From assembly GCA_003447515.1 (NCBI GenBank), contig DLZA01000367.1, forward strand, positions 1-11,380: a stretch of 11,380 nt of DNA, read 5' to 3'. The notes beneath the pieces are model-generated. The model was not told where the DNA came from, made no database searches, and was given only the letters and a program-made list of their open reading frames with translations. Of this stretch, positions 1 to 7,343 are shown piece after piece (positions within the stretch are counted from its first letter, which is position 1; each line of letters begins with the position of its first letter). The DNA comes from Paracoccaceae bacterium. GTDB lineage: Bacteria > Pseudomonadota > Alphaproteobacteria > Rhodobacterales > Rhodobacteraceae. Both the position numbers and the translations under genes were made by a program.

Positions 1-248
1 GTTTGGAACACCATAGCCACGCCGCGTTCAGCAGGATCGGTGTTGGTGACGTCGCGTGAATTGATTTTTATTTTACCTGACGTTGTTTCTTCAAGTCCAG
101 CCACCATGCGCAACAACGTTGATTTGCCACAGCCTGAAGGTCCAACAAAGACGCAGAATTCGCCGTCTTCAATTGTCAAGTCAACACCGTGGATGACCTG
201 GGTTTCGCCGTATTTTTTTACAATGTTCTGAAGCGTTACGCCTGCCAT
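1..248 (-). CDS. Sugar ABC transporter ATP-binding protein (MalK/UgpC type), N-terminal part only
   Basis: This is the cytoplasmic ATPase that powers a CUT1 sugar importer. Only the first 82 residues are present; the gene continues past base 1. It starts [14 protein letters not shown]. Walker A is GPSGCGKST at residues 36-44, and the visible part ends in VAMVFQ, with the Q-loop glutamine at residue 82. Walker B, the signature motif and the C-terminal regulatory (TOBE) domain would lie outside. The start at 248 is supported by AAGGA about 9 nt upstream. The gene lies 16 bp after the stop of the IclR regulator on the same strand, so the two are probably co-transcribed. The binding protein and permeases at 1183-4301 have no ATPase of their own, so this is their likely partner, although such ATPases may serve several importers. 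Family is certain; the pairing is inferred. Confidence 0.93.
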   Translation of the reverse strand, partial: MAGVTLQNIVKKYGETQVIHGVDLTIEDGEFCVFVGPSGCGKSTLLRMVAGLEETTSGKIKINSRDVTNTDPAERGVAMVFQ

Positions 249-264
249 TGGATGAGTCCTTAGG

Positions 265-1050
265 TCAATTTTGTGTTGGAAACTGCCAAGTGGATGCGGC
301 GTTTGCAATTTGGTTTGCGGTAGTGAGTAGGACTGAGCGGTATGCTTTTAGGTCGCTAAGTTTATGGCGGCTTGTTGATGTTGCAATTGACAAAGCGCCA
401 ACTACTGTTTTTTGGTCTATAAGGATTGGGGCTGCAATACTTATGATCCCAGTCTCATGCTCTTCACGATCAAATGCTATGCCTTCCTGACGCACACTTC
501 GCAGTTCGTTCTCAAGGCCACCTATTGTGTCATGTGTGGCCGGTGTGTACTTCAAAAATGCTTGCTGTTGGAGAGCAAGGTTGCGTGGTGCCGCTGGCAT
601 AAATGCCAAAATGGCTTTGCCGACACCGGTGCAATAGCTTGGAGCAACTTTTCCTGCTGCTGCAAGTGTATCAAAATTTCCCGTGCCTTTGCGTTTATCC
701 ACGAATAAAACATGGCCGTGGTCCAGTTGGGCAAGATGAACTGCTTCCCCAACTTCTTTTGCCAGCGCATCGAGATAGGGGCTGGCGACAGGAGCGAGGG
801 AAGATTGTCGCCAGGCAGAGTGGGCAAGACGAACTAATCGTAAACCAGGGGCGTAGGATTGATTTTTAGGGTCGTAGGAAAGCATTCCCTGATTCGTTAA
901 TGTTTGTAAAAATCGATACAGTGATGCTTTTGGAAAGTCTGATAGCCGTAGCAATTCGGTAAAACGAACAGGTCGACCAAGGCTTGCTACCAAATCAAGC
1001 ACTTGCAATGCTTTACCAACCGTACCATCGTTTGGGACTGGCTTATTCAT
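265..1050 (-). CDS. IclR-family transcriptional regulator
   Basis: A 261-residue protein of typical IclR length. A winged helix-turn-helix occupies about residues 8-70, with the HTH around 29-57 (RFTELL...[10 protein letters not shown]). The effector-binding domain covers about 75-250 and shows the family signatures [10 protein letters not shown] (141-150) and [17 protein letters not shown] (193-209). The start codon at 1050 follows an AGGAGGG Shine-Dalgarno about 10 nt upstream. An out-of-frame ATG lies 5 nt further upstream and is ignored. IclR proteins bind short palindromes as dimers or tetramers and respond to small-molecule effectors. The gene is divergent from the galactoside operon and shares a 132-bp control region with it, so it is the likely local regulator. 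Whether it represses or activates, and its inducer (galactose, galactonate or KDGal), cannot be read from sequence. Confidence 0.92.
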   Translation of the reverse strand: MNKPVPNDGTVGKALQVLDLVASLGRPVRFTELLRLSDFPKASLYRFLQTLTNQGMLSYDPKNQSYAPGLRLVRLAHSAWRQSSLAPVASPYLDALAKEVGEAVHLAQLDHGHVLFVDKRKGTGNFDTLAAAGKVAPSYCTGVGKAILAFMPAAPRNLALQQQAFLKYTPATHDTIGGLENELRSVRQEGIAFDREEHETGIISIAAPILIDQKTVVGALSIATSTSRHKLSDLKAYRSVLLTTANQIANAASTWQFPTQN

Positions 1051-1101
1051 CGCATAAAATCCCTCCTGACTTACAGCGTTTTCTCAATGGAGCTGTTGAC
1101 A

Positions 1102-1130
1102 ATGCTAGGCTTGCGTTTCACAGTTTTCAA
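1102..1130 (-). promoter_or_regulatory. Candidate sigma-70 promoter for the iclR-ABC ATPase transcript
   Basis: On the minus strand, a TTGAAA -35 box (1130-1125) and a TAGCAT -10 box (1107-1102) are separated by exactly 17 bp. Transcription would start near 1095 and give a leader of about 45 nt before the regulator ATG at 1050. The -35 box lies inside the dyad at 1121-1142, so binding there could autoregulate the gene. Box match and spacing are seen directly; promoter activity is inferred. Confidence 0.5.
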
Positions 1131-1142
1131 TAGTTAAAACTG
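1121..1142. promoter_or_regulatory. Inverted repeat in divergent control region, candidate regulator operator
   Basis: Perfect 7-bp arms CAGTTTT (1121-1127) and AAAACTG (1136-1142) flank an 8-bp centre. The dyad covers the -35 box of the minus-strand promoter and lies just upstream of where a plus-strand promoter must be. The likely protein is the adjacent IclR-family regulator, but no binding consensus for it is known to me. Confidence 0.4.
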
Positions 1143-1144
1143 AT

Positions 1145-1172
1145 TTCCATTATTTGGAACCAATTTATTTGG
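1145..1172. promoter_or_regulatory. Tandem pair of short dyads upstream of the binding-protein gene, candidate operators
   Basis: The first dyad is TTCCA-TTATT-TGGAA (1145-1159), a 15-bp palindrome with an odd centre. The second is CCAA-TTTAT-TTGG (1160-1172). They share TTATTTGG at 1150-1157 and 1165-1172, so the unit repeats with a 15-bp offset. The second touches the GGGAGA ribosome-binding region of the gene at 1183. A 15-bp palindrome is the size class of IclR-type operators. Position between promoter region and start codon suggests repression of the operon. No convincing plus-strand -35/-10 pair was found: weak options are TTGCGT (1111-1116) with TAAAAC (1135-1140), or TTTTCA (1124-1129) with CATTAT (1148-1153). 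Confidence 0.4.
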
Positions 1173-1182
1173 GAGAATATAA

Positions 1183-2418
1183 ATGATCCATAATACAAAA
1201 ACCTTGCTTGCCGGCGTTGCCGCAGCTGCCTTTATGGTTACGGGTGCTTTGGCTGATGATCTGCGCATTAATTTTGATGACTTGAATCCTGGCCCCAAAA
1301 AAGCCTTTGAAGACATGGTAGAGATGTTCAAGGCAGAAAATCCTGAGATTAATGTCATCGTAAACATCAATGACAGAGAGGCGCACAAAACGGCTATCCG
1401 TAATTTTTTAACCGCTGACGCACCAGACATCACGTCTTGGTACCCAGGCAATCGTATGGGGCCTTTCGTTGATGCGGGCTTGTTTGAGGCAGTAGACGAT
1501 GTTTGGGCTGATGCTGGCTTTGATGAAGAAATGGCTGCGATAAAGCCTACAATGACGCGTGATGGTAAAATCTGGGGTGTTCCCTACTCCTATTACCAGT
1601 GGGGTATCTATTATCGCAAAGACATTTTTGATCTGTTGAAGATCGCGGAGCCAAAAACTTGGGCCGAACTAATGGCGTCTTGTAAAGTGATGAATGACAA
1701 CGGCGTAAAGCCATTTACTATTGGTACCAAATACCTTTGGACTGCCGCTGGCGTTTTTGACTACATCAACCTACGTACAAATGGGTATGACGTACATAAT
1801 AATTTGACGGCTGGTAAAATTAAATACACTGACGATCGCATCAAGCAAACATTTGTGAATTGGAAACAGATGATGGACGAGTGTGGCTTTGTGGATAACC
1901 ACGCGTCTATGTCTTGGCAGGACGCGTTGGCGCCTTTTGCCAATGGCGATGCAGCAATGTATGTCATGGGAAACTTCGCAGTTGGGGGCATGAAAGATGC
2001 CGGCCTCACCGAAGAGCAAATCGATTATTTCCAATTTCCGGAAATTACTGCTGGTTTGCCACGTGCTGAGGAGGCGCCCGCAGACGCGTTCTTTATTCCT
2101 TCGAATGCAAAGAACAAGGAAGATGCCAAAAAATTCTTGGCCTTTGTCGGGCGTGCGGATGTGCAAACTAAGATGAATGCTCAAATTGGTCAATTACCGG
2201 TGAATTCTAAGGCGGAAGTGTCCGATAACAAATTCATTCAAGAGGGCTTTGCAACTGTGTCAACGGCTGCGGGTATAGCGCAGTTCTATGACCGTGATGC
2301 TCCGGCGGCTATGGCGAAGGCGGGCATGGAGGGTTTTCAACGCTTTATGTTAGATCCTTCTTCACTCGACGAGATTCTGACTGAGCTGGACCGCATCCAG
2401 GGTGAAGTCTACAAATAG
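1183..2418 (+). CDS. Periplasmic sugar (galactoside) substrate-binding protein of an ABC importer
   Basis: A 411-residue family-1 (CUT1) extracellular solute-binding protein. A Sec signal peptide covers residues 1-24, with a hydrophobic core LLAGVAAAAFMV and a likely cut after ALA before DD. The mature part has the typical features of these maltose-type proteins: APDITSWYPGNRMGPFVDAG, GVPYSYYQWGIYYRKDIF, PKTWAELMASCK, FANGDAAMYVMGNFA, and a late PSNAKNKEDAKKFLAFV segment. It has no lipobox cysteine, so it should be a free periplasmic protein. GGGAGA about 6 nt before the ATG supports the start. It is the first gene of the operon and is followed by a hairpin, as is common for binding proteins made in excess of their permeases. 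Substrate is inferred from the downstream alpha- and beta-galactosidases, not from its own residues. Confidence 0.92.
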   Translation: MIHNTKTLLAGVAAAAFMVTGALADDLRINFDDLNPGPKKAFEDMVEMFKAENPEINVIVNINDREAHKTAIRNFLTADAPDITSWYPGNRMGPFVDAGLFEAVDDVWADAGFDEEMAAIKPTMTRDGKIWGVPYSYYQWGIYYRKDIFDLLKIAEPKTWAELMASCKVMNDNGVKPFTIGTKYLWTAAGVFDYINLRTNGYDVHNNLTAGKIKYTDDRIKQTFVNWKQMMDECGFVDNHASMSWQDALAPFANGDAAMYVMGNFAVGGMKDAGLTEEQIDYFQFPEITAGLPRAEEAPADAFFIPSNAKNKEDAKKFLAFVGRADVQTKMNAQIGQLPVNSKAEVSDNKFIQEGFATVSTAAGIAQFYDRDAPAAMAKAGMEGFQRFMLDPSSLDEILTELDRIQGEVYK

Positions 2419-2419
2419 A

Positions 2420-2451
2420 AAACGCGGCGGGCCAAACTTGGTCCGCCGTTT
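2420..2451 (+). terminator. Intercistronic hairpin between binding protein and permease genes
   Basis: Directly after the stop codon, AAACG and GGCGGGCCAA (2420-2424, 2426-2435) pair with TTGGTCCGCCGTTT (2438-2451). There is one bulged C and one G-U pair, giving about 12 pairs around a small loop. Only three T residues follow, so it is more likely an mRNA-stabilising or partial-terminator hairpin that keeps binding protein levels above permease levels than a full terminator. Confidence 0.6.
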
Positions 2452-2469
2452 CCATCTAGGGATCAGCCC

Positions 2470-3453
2470 ATGCCAGCGACTGAGTTTCAAGCTTCACAAA
2501 TCAGTTGGATGTCGCGCAACAAGCTCGTGGTTATGCCGTGGGCATTCTTGATCCCAGCTTTGATTTTTTTTGCTATTTACGTAGTGATCCCAATTTTTCA
2601 GTCGATAACGTTGTCATTTTATGAATGGAACGGGCTGTATGATGGGGATGGTAATTCCACAGCTATTTGGGTTGGTTTTGAGAACTATAAGAGGCTTTGG
2701 AGTGATCCGAAGTTCTGGGTCTCGTTAAAAAATAACGTGCTTTGGTTGTCACTGTTTATGCTGGCGGTTCCTCTTGGTTTGTTTATTGCACTGTTTTTAA
2801 ACCAAACGGTTCCTGGAATGCGGTTTTACAAATCCATGTTCTTCTTTCCGTTTGTAATTTCACAAGTTGTAGTTGGTCTGACTTTTGGCTGGTTTTACAA
2901 CCCAGATTTTGGTGTAGTTGGCGGCTTATGGAAGCTGGCGTTTTGTGAGGAAACGGTCAACATTCTTGGTAACGTGACATTCAAATGTTCACGAACGCCG
3001 CCTGACATTTTATCATCTTCCCAATATGCAACCTATGGCATTATCGCCGCGGGTCTGTGGCCGCAGGTAGCCTATTGCATGATCCTGTATTTAACGGGCT
3101 TGAACAACGTTGCCGTGGAACAAATCGAGGCGGGCCGTTTGGACGGTGCAAAGGGCTGGAAGATGCTGTGGTATCTGGTGCTACCACAGCTGCGTCCTGC
3201 TACGTTCATCGCGCTAGTTGTAACGGTAATTGGTGCTCTTCGCAGTTTTGATATGATTGCGGTTATGACGCAAGGTGGCCCCTATGGGTCTACCAATGTA
3301 CTTTCCTATTATATGTTTGAAACGGCGATTTCGGAGTATGGTGAGCGATATGGTTACGGTTCGTCTATTGCGACAGTATTGTTCATTATAATGCTGTTTT
3401 TCATCAGTTACTTTTTGTGGCGCATGTACAAAGATGAAAAGAGCGTCTCCTAA
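2470..3453 (+). CDS. Sugar ABC transporter permease, MalF/UgpA type
   Basis: A 327-residue inner-membrane subunit of the importer. About six membrane segments are visible, near residues 22-43, 88-110, 119-141, 188-210, 245-265 and 298-318. The cytoplasmic EAA loop that docks on the ATPase is IEAGRLDGAKGWKMLWYLVLPQLRP (about 219-243). The segment GLTFGWFYNPDFGVVGG is typical of MalF-type subunits. The loop at about 152-187, between predicted segments 3 and 4, carries two cysteines (C159, C173) that could pair if it is periplasmic. The start at 2470 has only a modest AGGGA signal 6-7 nt upstream; an internal ATG at codon 14 is the alternative, and the membrane core is unaffected by the choice. 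It overlaps the next permease by one base (TAATG). Confidence 0.92.
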   Translation: MPATEFQASQISWMSRNKLVVMPWAFLIPALIFFAIYVVIPIFQSITLSFYEWNGLYDGDGNSTAIWVGFENYKRLWSDPKFWVSLKNNVLWLSLFMLAVPLGLFIALFLNQTVPGMRFYKSMFFFPFVISQVVVGLTFGWFYNPDFGVVGGLWKLAFCEETVNILGNVTFKCSRTPPDILSSSQYATYGIIAAGLWPQVAYCMILYLTGLNNVAVEQIEAGRLDGAKGWKMLWYLVLPQLRPATFIALVVTVIGALRSFDMIAVMTQGGPYGSTNVLSYYMFETAISEYGERYGYGSSIATVLFIIMLFFISYFLWRMYKDEKSVS

Positions 3454-4301
3454 TGTTTCCCCGCCCAATTGAACGTTTGACACCTGCAAGGCGGAACTCC
3501 TACCAGGCATTTTTACCGTTTGCTTTATTTATTTGGCTACTACCGTTATTGGCAATTTTTATAACTTCAGTTCGGTCGGCAAAGGATATTAATACAGGCA
3601 ATGTATTTGGTATCCCGACGGAACTTCGTCTTTGGGACAATTATTCTGCGGTGTTCATCCAATCTGAGGCGGCAACCTATATTATGAACTCGATTATGAT
3701 TACCCTGCCGACAGTTGCGATATCTGTGACGCTTGCTTGTTTGGCTGGCTACGCACTAGCAATTTATAAGTTTCGATTAGCGTTGCCATTGTTTTTTCTG
3801 TTTGTAGCTGGCAACTTCATTCCGTTCCAAATTTTAATGGTACCTGTGCGTGATATGTCTGTGCAGACGGGCTTGTACGATACTATCGCAGGGCAATTTC
3901 TGTTTCACGCTGCTTTCCAGACGGGTTTTTGCACGTTGTTCATGCGCAACTTTATAAAAGCGCTGCCGTTCGACTTGATTGAAAGTGCACGCATTGAAGG
4001 CGTAAAGGAATGGCAAATTTTTTGGTTTGTTGTTCTTCCTTTAGTGCGCCCTGCGGTGGCGGCGCTCTCTGTGTTGGTTTTTACCTTTGTGTGGAACGAT
4101 TTCTTTTGGGCAAACGTTCTGACCCAAGGAGAGGATGTTAAACCAATTACAGCTGGTATTAGGGCGCTAAACGGGCAGTTTGTGAATAACTGGCACTTGA
4201 TTTCTGCGGCGTCTTTGTTAGCGGCTATGCCGCCCGTGGTTATATTCTTCCTAATGCAAAAACACTTTATCGCGGGCCTGACTATGGGTGCAGTGAAGTA
4301 A
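3453..4301 (+). CDS. Sugar ABC transporter permease, MalG/UgpE type
   Basis: The second inner-membrane subunit, 282 residues, about the usual MalG length. Six likely membrane segments lie near residues 17-38, 79-104, 109-131, 142-164, 190-213 and 248-268. The EAA loop is LIESARIEGVKEWQIFWFVVLPLVRPA (175-201). The protein ends with HFIAGLTMGAVK, a C-terminus typical of this family, where the tail contacts the ATPase. Its ATG shares one base with the stop codon of the preceding permease, so translation is probably coupled and the two subunits are made in equal amounts. The operon continues 17 bp later with the GH4 gene. Family assignment is firm; galactoside specificity comes only from context. 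Confidence 0.92.
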   Translation: MFPRPIERLTPARRNSYQAFLPFALFIWLLPLLAIFITSVRSAKDINTGNVFGIPTELRLWDNYSAVFIQSEAATYIMNSIMITLPTVAISVTLACLAGYALAIYKFRLALPLFFLFVAGNFIPFQILMVPVRDMSVQTGLYDTIAGQFLFHAAFQTGFCTLFMRNFIKALPFDLIESARIEGVKEWQIFWFVVLPLVRPAVAALSVLVFTFVWNDFFWANVLTQGEDVKPITAGIRALNGQFVNNWHLISAASLLAAMPPVVIFFLMQKHFIAGLTMGAVK

Positions 4302-4318
4302 TTTAAGGGAACCCTGGA

Positions 4319-5662
4319 ATGAGTGTGAAGATTACCTTTATTGGTGCGGGCTCGACAGTATTTATGAAAAATATCATTGGGGATGTGCTGCATTTTCCAG
4401 CACTTGTGGATGCTGAAATTGCGTTGATGGATATCGACGCTAGCCGACTGGAGGAAAGCGCTGCTATCGCATGCAAGATGGTTGCAAAAATGAAAGTGGG
4501 GGTGACTGTGTCCACCACGATGAACCAGCGTGCGGCGCTGGAGCGCGCTGATTTCGTGGTTGTGGCGTTTCAAATCGGAGGCTATCAACCCTGCACGGTG
4601 ACGGATTTCGACATCCCGAAACAGTATGGTTTGCGCCAGACGATTGCGGACACGTTAGGAATTGGTGGTATTATGCGGGGCCTGCGCACGGTGCCCCATT
4701 TGTTACAAGTGGCGGCGGATATGACGGAGATCTGTCCCAATGCGTTGATGCTGCAATATGTGAACCCAATGGCGATCAACACTTGGGCACTGGCGGAGCG
4801 GTATCCGCATGTGAAACAGGTTGGTTTGTGTCATTCGGTCCAGAACACTTTGGAAGAACTGGCACATGACCTGGATCTGCCAAAGTCCGAGATTGAGTGC
4901 CGTGTTGCGGGTGTGAACCATGTTGCATTTTTCTTAAATTTGGAGCACCGTGGGCAGTCTTTATATCCGCACTTGCGCGGAGGGTATCACGCGGGAGTGC
5001 TGCCGAAGCCGCCGCTATTGATGTCACGCTGCGTTAATAAGGTGCGGTATGAGGTGATGGATCAAATTGGCTATTTCTGTACTGAAAGTTCCGAACATTT
5101 GGCTGAATATGTACCGTGGTTTATCAAAGAGGGTCGTGACGATTTGATCCGCGATTTCGCCATTCCGCTTGATGAATACCCAATGCGATGCTTAGAACAG
5201 CAGGCGGATTGGGCGGCACAAGCAAGAGCGCTTGACAAGCAGTTGGAAATTCCTGTCGAGAAAAGTCACGAGTTCGCCGCTGACATCATGAATGCTGTAG
5301 TGACCAACACGCCCTATGTGATTTATGGCAACCTGCCGAACACGGGCCAAATGCCGCAGCTACCGATGGGTGCGGCGGTGGAGGTGTCGTGTCTGGTGGA
5401 TCGTGATGGGGTGCAGCCGAGTGTGGTGTCGGATATACCACCGCAACTTGTGGCGTTAATGCGCACGCAGATTAACGTGCAGGAATTGGTGGTACGTGCC
5501 CTGGTGGATGAAGATGTGGAACACATTTATCATGCCGCTATGATGGACCCGCACACGGCAGCAGAGCTGGACCTGCGCCAAATCAGATCTATGGTCGATG
5601 ACTTGCTGGTCGCCCATGGTGATTGGTTGCCTGAATTTGCCCGCAAGAGGAAAGCAGCATGA
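4319..5662 (+). CDS. melA: Alpha-galactosidase, glycoside hydrolase family 4 (MelA-like)
   Basis: A 447-residue cytoplasmic enzyme that removes terminal alpha-galactosyl residues. GH4 enzymes use NAD+ and Mn2+ in an oxidation-elimination mechanism. The N-terminal nucleotide-binding fold starts KITFIGAGSTVF (4-15). Other family landmarks are DTLGIGGIMRGLR (111-123) and QYVNPMA (146-152). CHSV (171-174) is the variant known for alpha-galactosidases, as opposed to CHEV or CNVP in other GH4 specificities. GVNH follows with H201. C171 and H201 are the expected metal ligands. AAGGGA about 8 nt before the ATG supports the start. The stop overlaps the next start as ATGA. No signal peptide is present, so the substrate must be imported intact. 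Natural substrates could be melibiose or raffinose-type sugars, or alpha-galactosyl glycerols. Confidence 0.9.
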   Translation: MSVKITFIGAGSTVFMKNIIGDVLHFPALVDAEIALMDIDASRLEESAAIACKMVAKMKVGVTVSTTMNQRAALERADFVVVAFQIGGYQPCTVTDFDIPKQYGLRQTIADTLGIGGIMRGLRTVPHLLQVAADMTEICPNALMLQYVNPMAINTWALAERYPHVKQVGLCHSVQNTLEELAHDLDLPKSEIECRVAGVNHVAFFLNLEHRGQSLYPHLRGGYHAGVLPKPPLLMSRCVNKVRYEVMDQIGYFCTESSEHLAEYVPWFIKEGRDDLIRDFAIPLDEYPMRCLEQQADWAAQARALDKQLEIPVEKSHEFAADIMNAVVTNTPYVIYGNLPNTGQMPQLPMGAAVEVSCLVDRDGVQPSVVSDIPPQLVALMRTQINVQELVVRALVDEDVEHIYHAAMMDPHTAAELDLRQIRSMVDDLLVAHGDWLPEFARKRKAA

Positions 5663-6429
5663 GCGAGAATGTCACGTTTCACGACCTAAAAGGTCAGTCG
5701 GTTTTTATCACGGGCGGTGGCTTTGGTATTGGCGCGGCGTTGACGGATGGGTTTTTGGCGCAAGGGTGCAAGGTCGCGTTTGTGCAGCGATCTGCGGCGG
5801 ATGATTTCGTGGCTGAAATGGGGGCAAAACACGCAAACGCTCCGCTGTTTATGCAATGTGATATCACAGATATTGCGGCTTTGCAGGATGCGATTGCGCA
5901 GGCTGCTGCTGCGCATGGGGACGTTAGGGTTGTGGTAAACAATGCGGCCAATGATGCGCGTCACAGGTTGGGCGATATCACGTCTGAAAGCTGGGATATG
6001 GGGCAGGCGGTGAACCTGAAACCGCATGTATTCACCGCGCAGGCGGCGGTGGCTGGAATGAAGGCGGCAGGAGGTGGTGCGATCATCAACTTCTCGTCTG
6101 TGTCTTACATGATGGGCAACGACGGGTATCCTGGATATGTGGCAGCGAAGGCTGGGATTACTGGTCTGACGCGCGGGTTGGCGCGGGAGTTGGGGTCAGA
6201 CAACATTCGTGTGAATGCGTTGATGCCAGGGTGGGTTTTGACCAACAAACAAATGGACAAATGGGCGACGCCAGAGAGCCTCGCGGCGCATTTGGAACGG
6301 CAGTGTTTAAAGGAACATTTGGTGGAGGATGATATCGTGGATGCGACGTTGTTTTTGGCGTCCAAAGCCAGCCGTATGATGACGGGCCAAGCGCTGGTCG
6401 TGGACGGCGGCGTAGTGGTGACGGGATGA
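5659..6429 (+). CDS. SDR-family sugar dehydrogenase, probable D-galactose 1-dehydrogenase
   Basis: A 256-residue classical short-chain dehydrogenase. The Rossmann cofactor motif is TGGGFGIG (18-25), followed by NNAA (94-97). The catalytic tetrad is N119, S147, Y160 and K164 (YVAAK). The C-terminus MTGQALVVDGG is typical. The segment NNAANDARHRLGDIT resembles SDR aldose 1-dehydrogenases. With dgoK, dgoA and a lactonase alongside, the expected reaction is D-galactose plus NAD(P)+ to D-galactono-lactone, the first step of the De Ley-Doudoroff route. Other aldoses such as fucose, arabinose or xylose cannot be excluded. Its ATG overlaps the alpha-galactosidase stop by 4 nt and has GAGGA upstream. 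SDR class is certain; substrate is inferred from context. Confidence 0.88.
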   Translation: MSENVTFHDLKGQSVFITGGGFGIGAALTDGFLAQGCKVAFVQRSAADDFVAEMGAKHANAPLFMQCDITDIAALQDAIAQAAAAHGDVRVVVNNAANDARHRLGDITSESWDMGQAVNLKPHVFTAQAAVAGMKAAGGGAIINFSSVSYMMGNDGYPGYVAAKAGITGLTRGLARELGSDNIRVNALMPGWVLTNKQMDKWATPESLAAHLERQCLKEHLVEDDIVDATLFLASKASRMMTGQALVVDGGVVVTG

Positions 6430-7343
6430 GCATCGCGGATCGGGTTGCTTGGATTGCGGTGGATTGGGGCACGTCGAATCTGCGGGTTTGGGCGATGGAT
6501 GCCAGCCACGATTTGCTGGCAGAGCGGTCGTCTGATCAGGGCATGGGCGGACTGGAGCCTGCGCAATTTGAAGGCGTGTTGCTGGGGATTATCGATGAGT
6601 TTTTGGCGGCTGACCGTGTAACGCCTGTGATTTGTTGTGGGATGGTTGGCGCGAAGCAAGGCTGGGTCGAAGCGGACTATCTTGCCGTGCCAAGCAAGCC
6701 GCCAAGCGGAGACGGCGCGACGCAAGTACCGTCGGATGATCCGCGCATTGATGTGCGCATTTTGCCGGGTATGAAACAGGTGGCGCAGCCTGATGTGATG
6801 CGGGGCGAAGAAACGCAGGTAGCGGGGTTTCTGCGGGGGCAGCCTAAGTTTGATGGCGTGTTGATGATGCCTGGGACGCATTCTAAATGGGCGCATATTT
6901 CGGCCGAAGAAATAGTTTCTTTTCAGACCTTTATGACGGGTGAAATGTATGCGCTGCTGGCGCGGCAATCTGTTCTGAAACACTCGGTTGCGGTGAAAGG
7001 CTGGGACGATGCAGCGTTTGAAGCTGCGTTGTCAGAAGCGATTTCGCGACCCGAAAGCGTAGCGGCAACATTGTTTGGATTGCGCGCGGCATCATTGGTT
7101 GGCGACCAATCGGCTGAGGTCGCACGAGCGCGGCTGTCTGGCCTTTTGATTGGGTTGGAATTGGCGGCAACGCGGCCGTATTGGCTGGGACAGAACCTCG
7201 CTATTATTGGTGCGCCAGAGGTGGTTGAGGTCTATGCCAAGGCGCTGTCGTTGCAGGGATTGAAAGCGCAGGTTTATGATGCGCAGCCGATGACAAGGCT
7301 GGGGCTGATCGCGGCCTATGACACGATGAAAGGAACGACATGA
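6426..7343 (+). CDS. dgoK: 2-dehydro-3-deoxygalactonokinase
   Basis: A 305-residue sugar kinase that phosphorylates 2-keto-3-deoxy-D-galactonate (KDGal) with ATP to its 6-phosphate. Family motifs are all present in order: DWGTSNLR (13-20, phosphate-binding), CGMVGAKQGW (71-80), RGEETQ (126-131), PGTHSKW (149-155) and FMTGEMYALL (169-178). The length matches known DgoK proteins. The start overlaps the SDR stop as ATGA and has little Shine-Dalgarno, so it probably depends on translational coupling. The gene stands immediately before the aldolase that consumes its product. The family is quite specific, which is the best evidence that the operon degrades galactose through galactonate rather than by the Leloir pathway. 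Confidence 0.95.
   Translation: MSIADRVAWIAVDWGTSNLRVWAMDASHDLLAERSSDQGMGGLEPAQFEGVLLGIIDEFLAADRVTPVICCGMVGAKQGWVEADYLAVPSKPPSGDGATQVPSDDPRIDVRILPGMKQVAQPDVMRGEETQVAGFLRGQPKFDGVLMMPGTHSKWAHISAEEIVSFQTFMTGEMYALLARQSVLKHSVAVKGWDDAAFEAALSEAISRPESVAATLFGLRAASLVGDQSAEVARARLSGLLIGLELAATRPYWLGQNLAIIGAPEVVEVYAKALSLQGLKAQVYDAQPMTRLGLIAAYDTMKGTT

Noticed and set aside
412..708. A cysteine-rich 98-codon plus-strand frame
   Set aside because: It is antisense to the IclR regulator, which has full family motifs; the cysteines are a by-product of the opposite-frame codons.
1096..1101. A perfect TTGACA on the plus strand in the divergent region
   Set aside because: No -10-like hexamer lies 16-19 bp downstream (CACAGT/ACAGTT), so it is not called as a promoter element.
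4305..4315. Short dyad AGGG-AA-CCCT before the GH4 start
   Set aside because: Four-base arms with a two-base centre are too short to call; the AAGGGA part is explained as the ribosome-binding site.
3905..4588. A 227-codon open frame on the minus strand
   Set aside because: It lies antisense to the second permease and the start of the GH4 gene, whose proteins are clearly real, and its product is a non-descript His/Thr/Asn-rich sequence.
6105..6983. A 292-codon open frame on the minus strand
   Set aside because: It is antisense to the SDR and dgoK genes; the translation is rich in Arg, His and Pro, as expected for a shadow frame.
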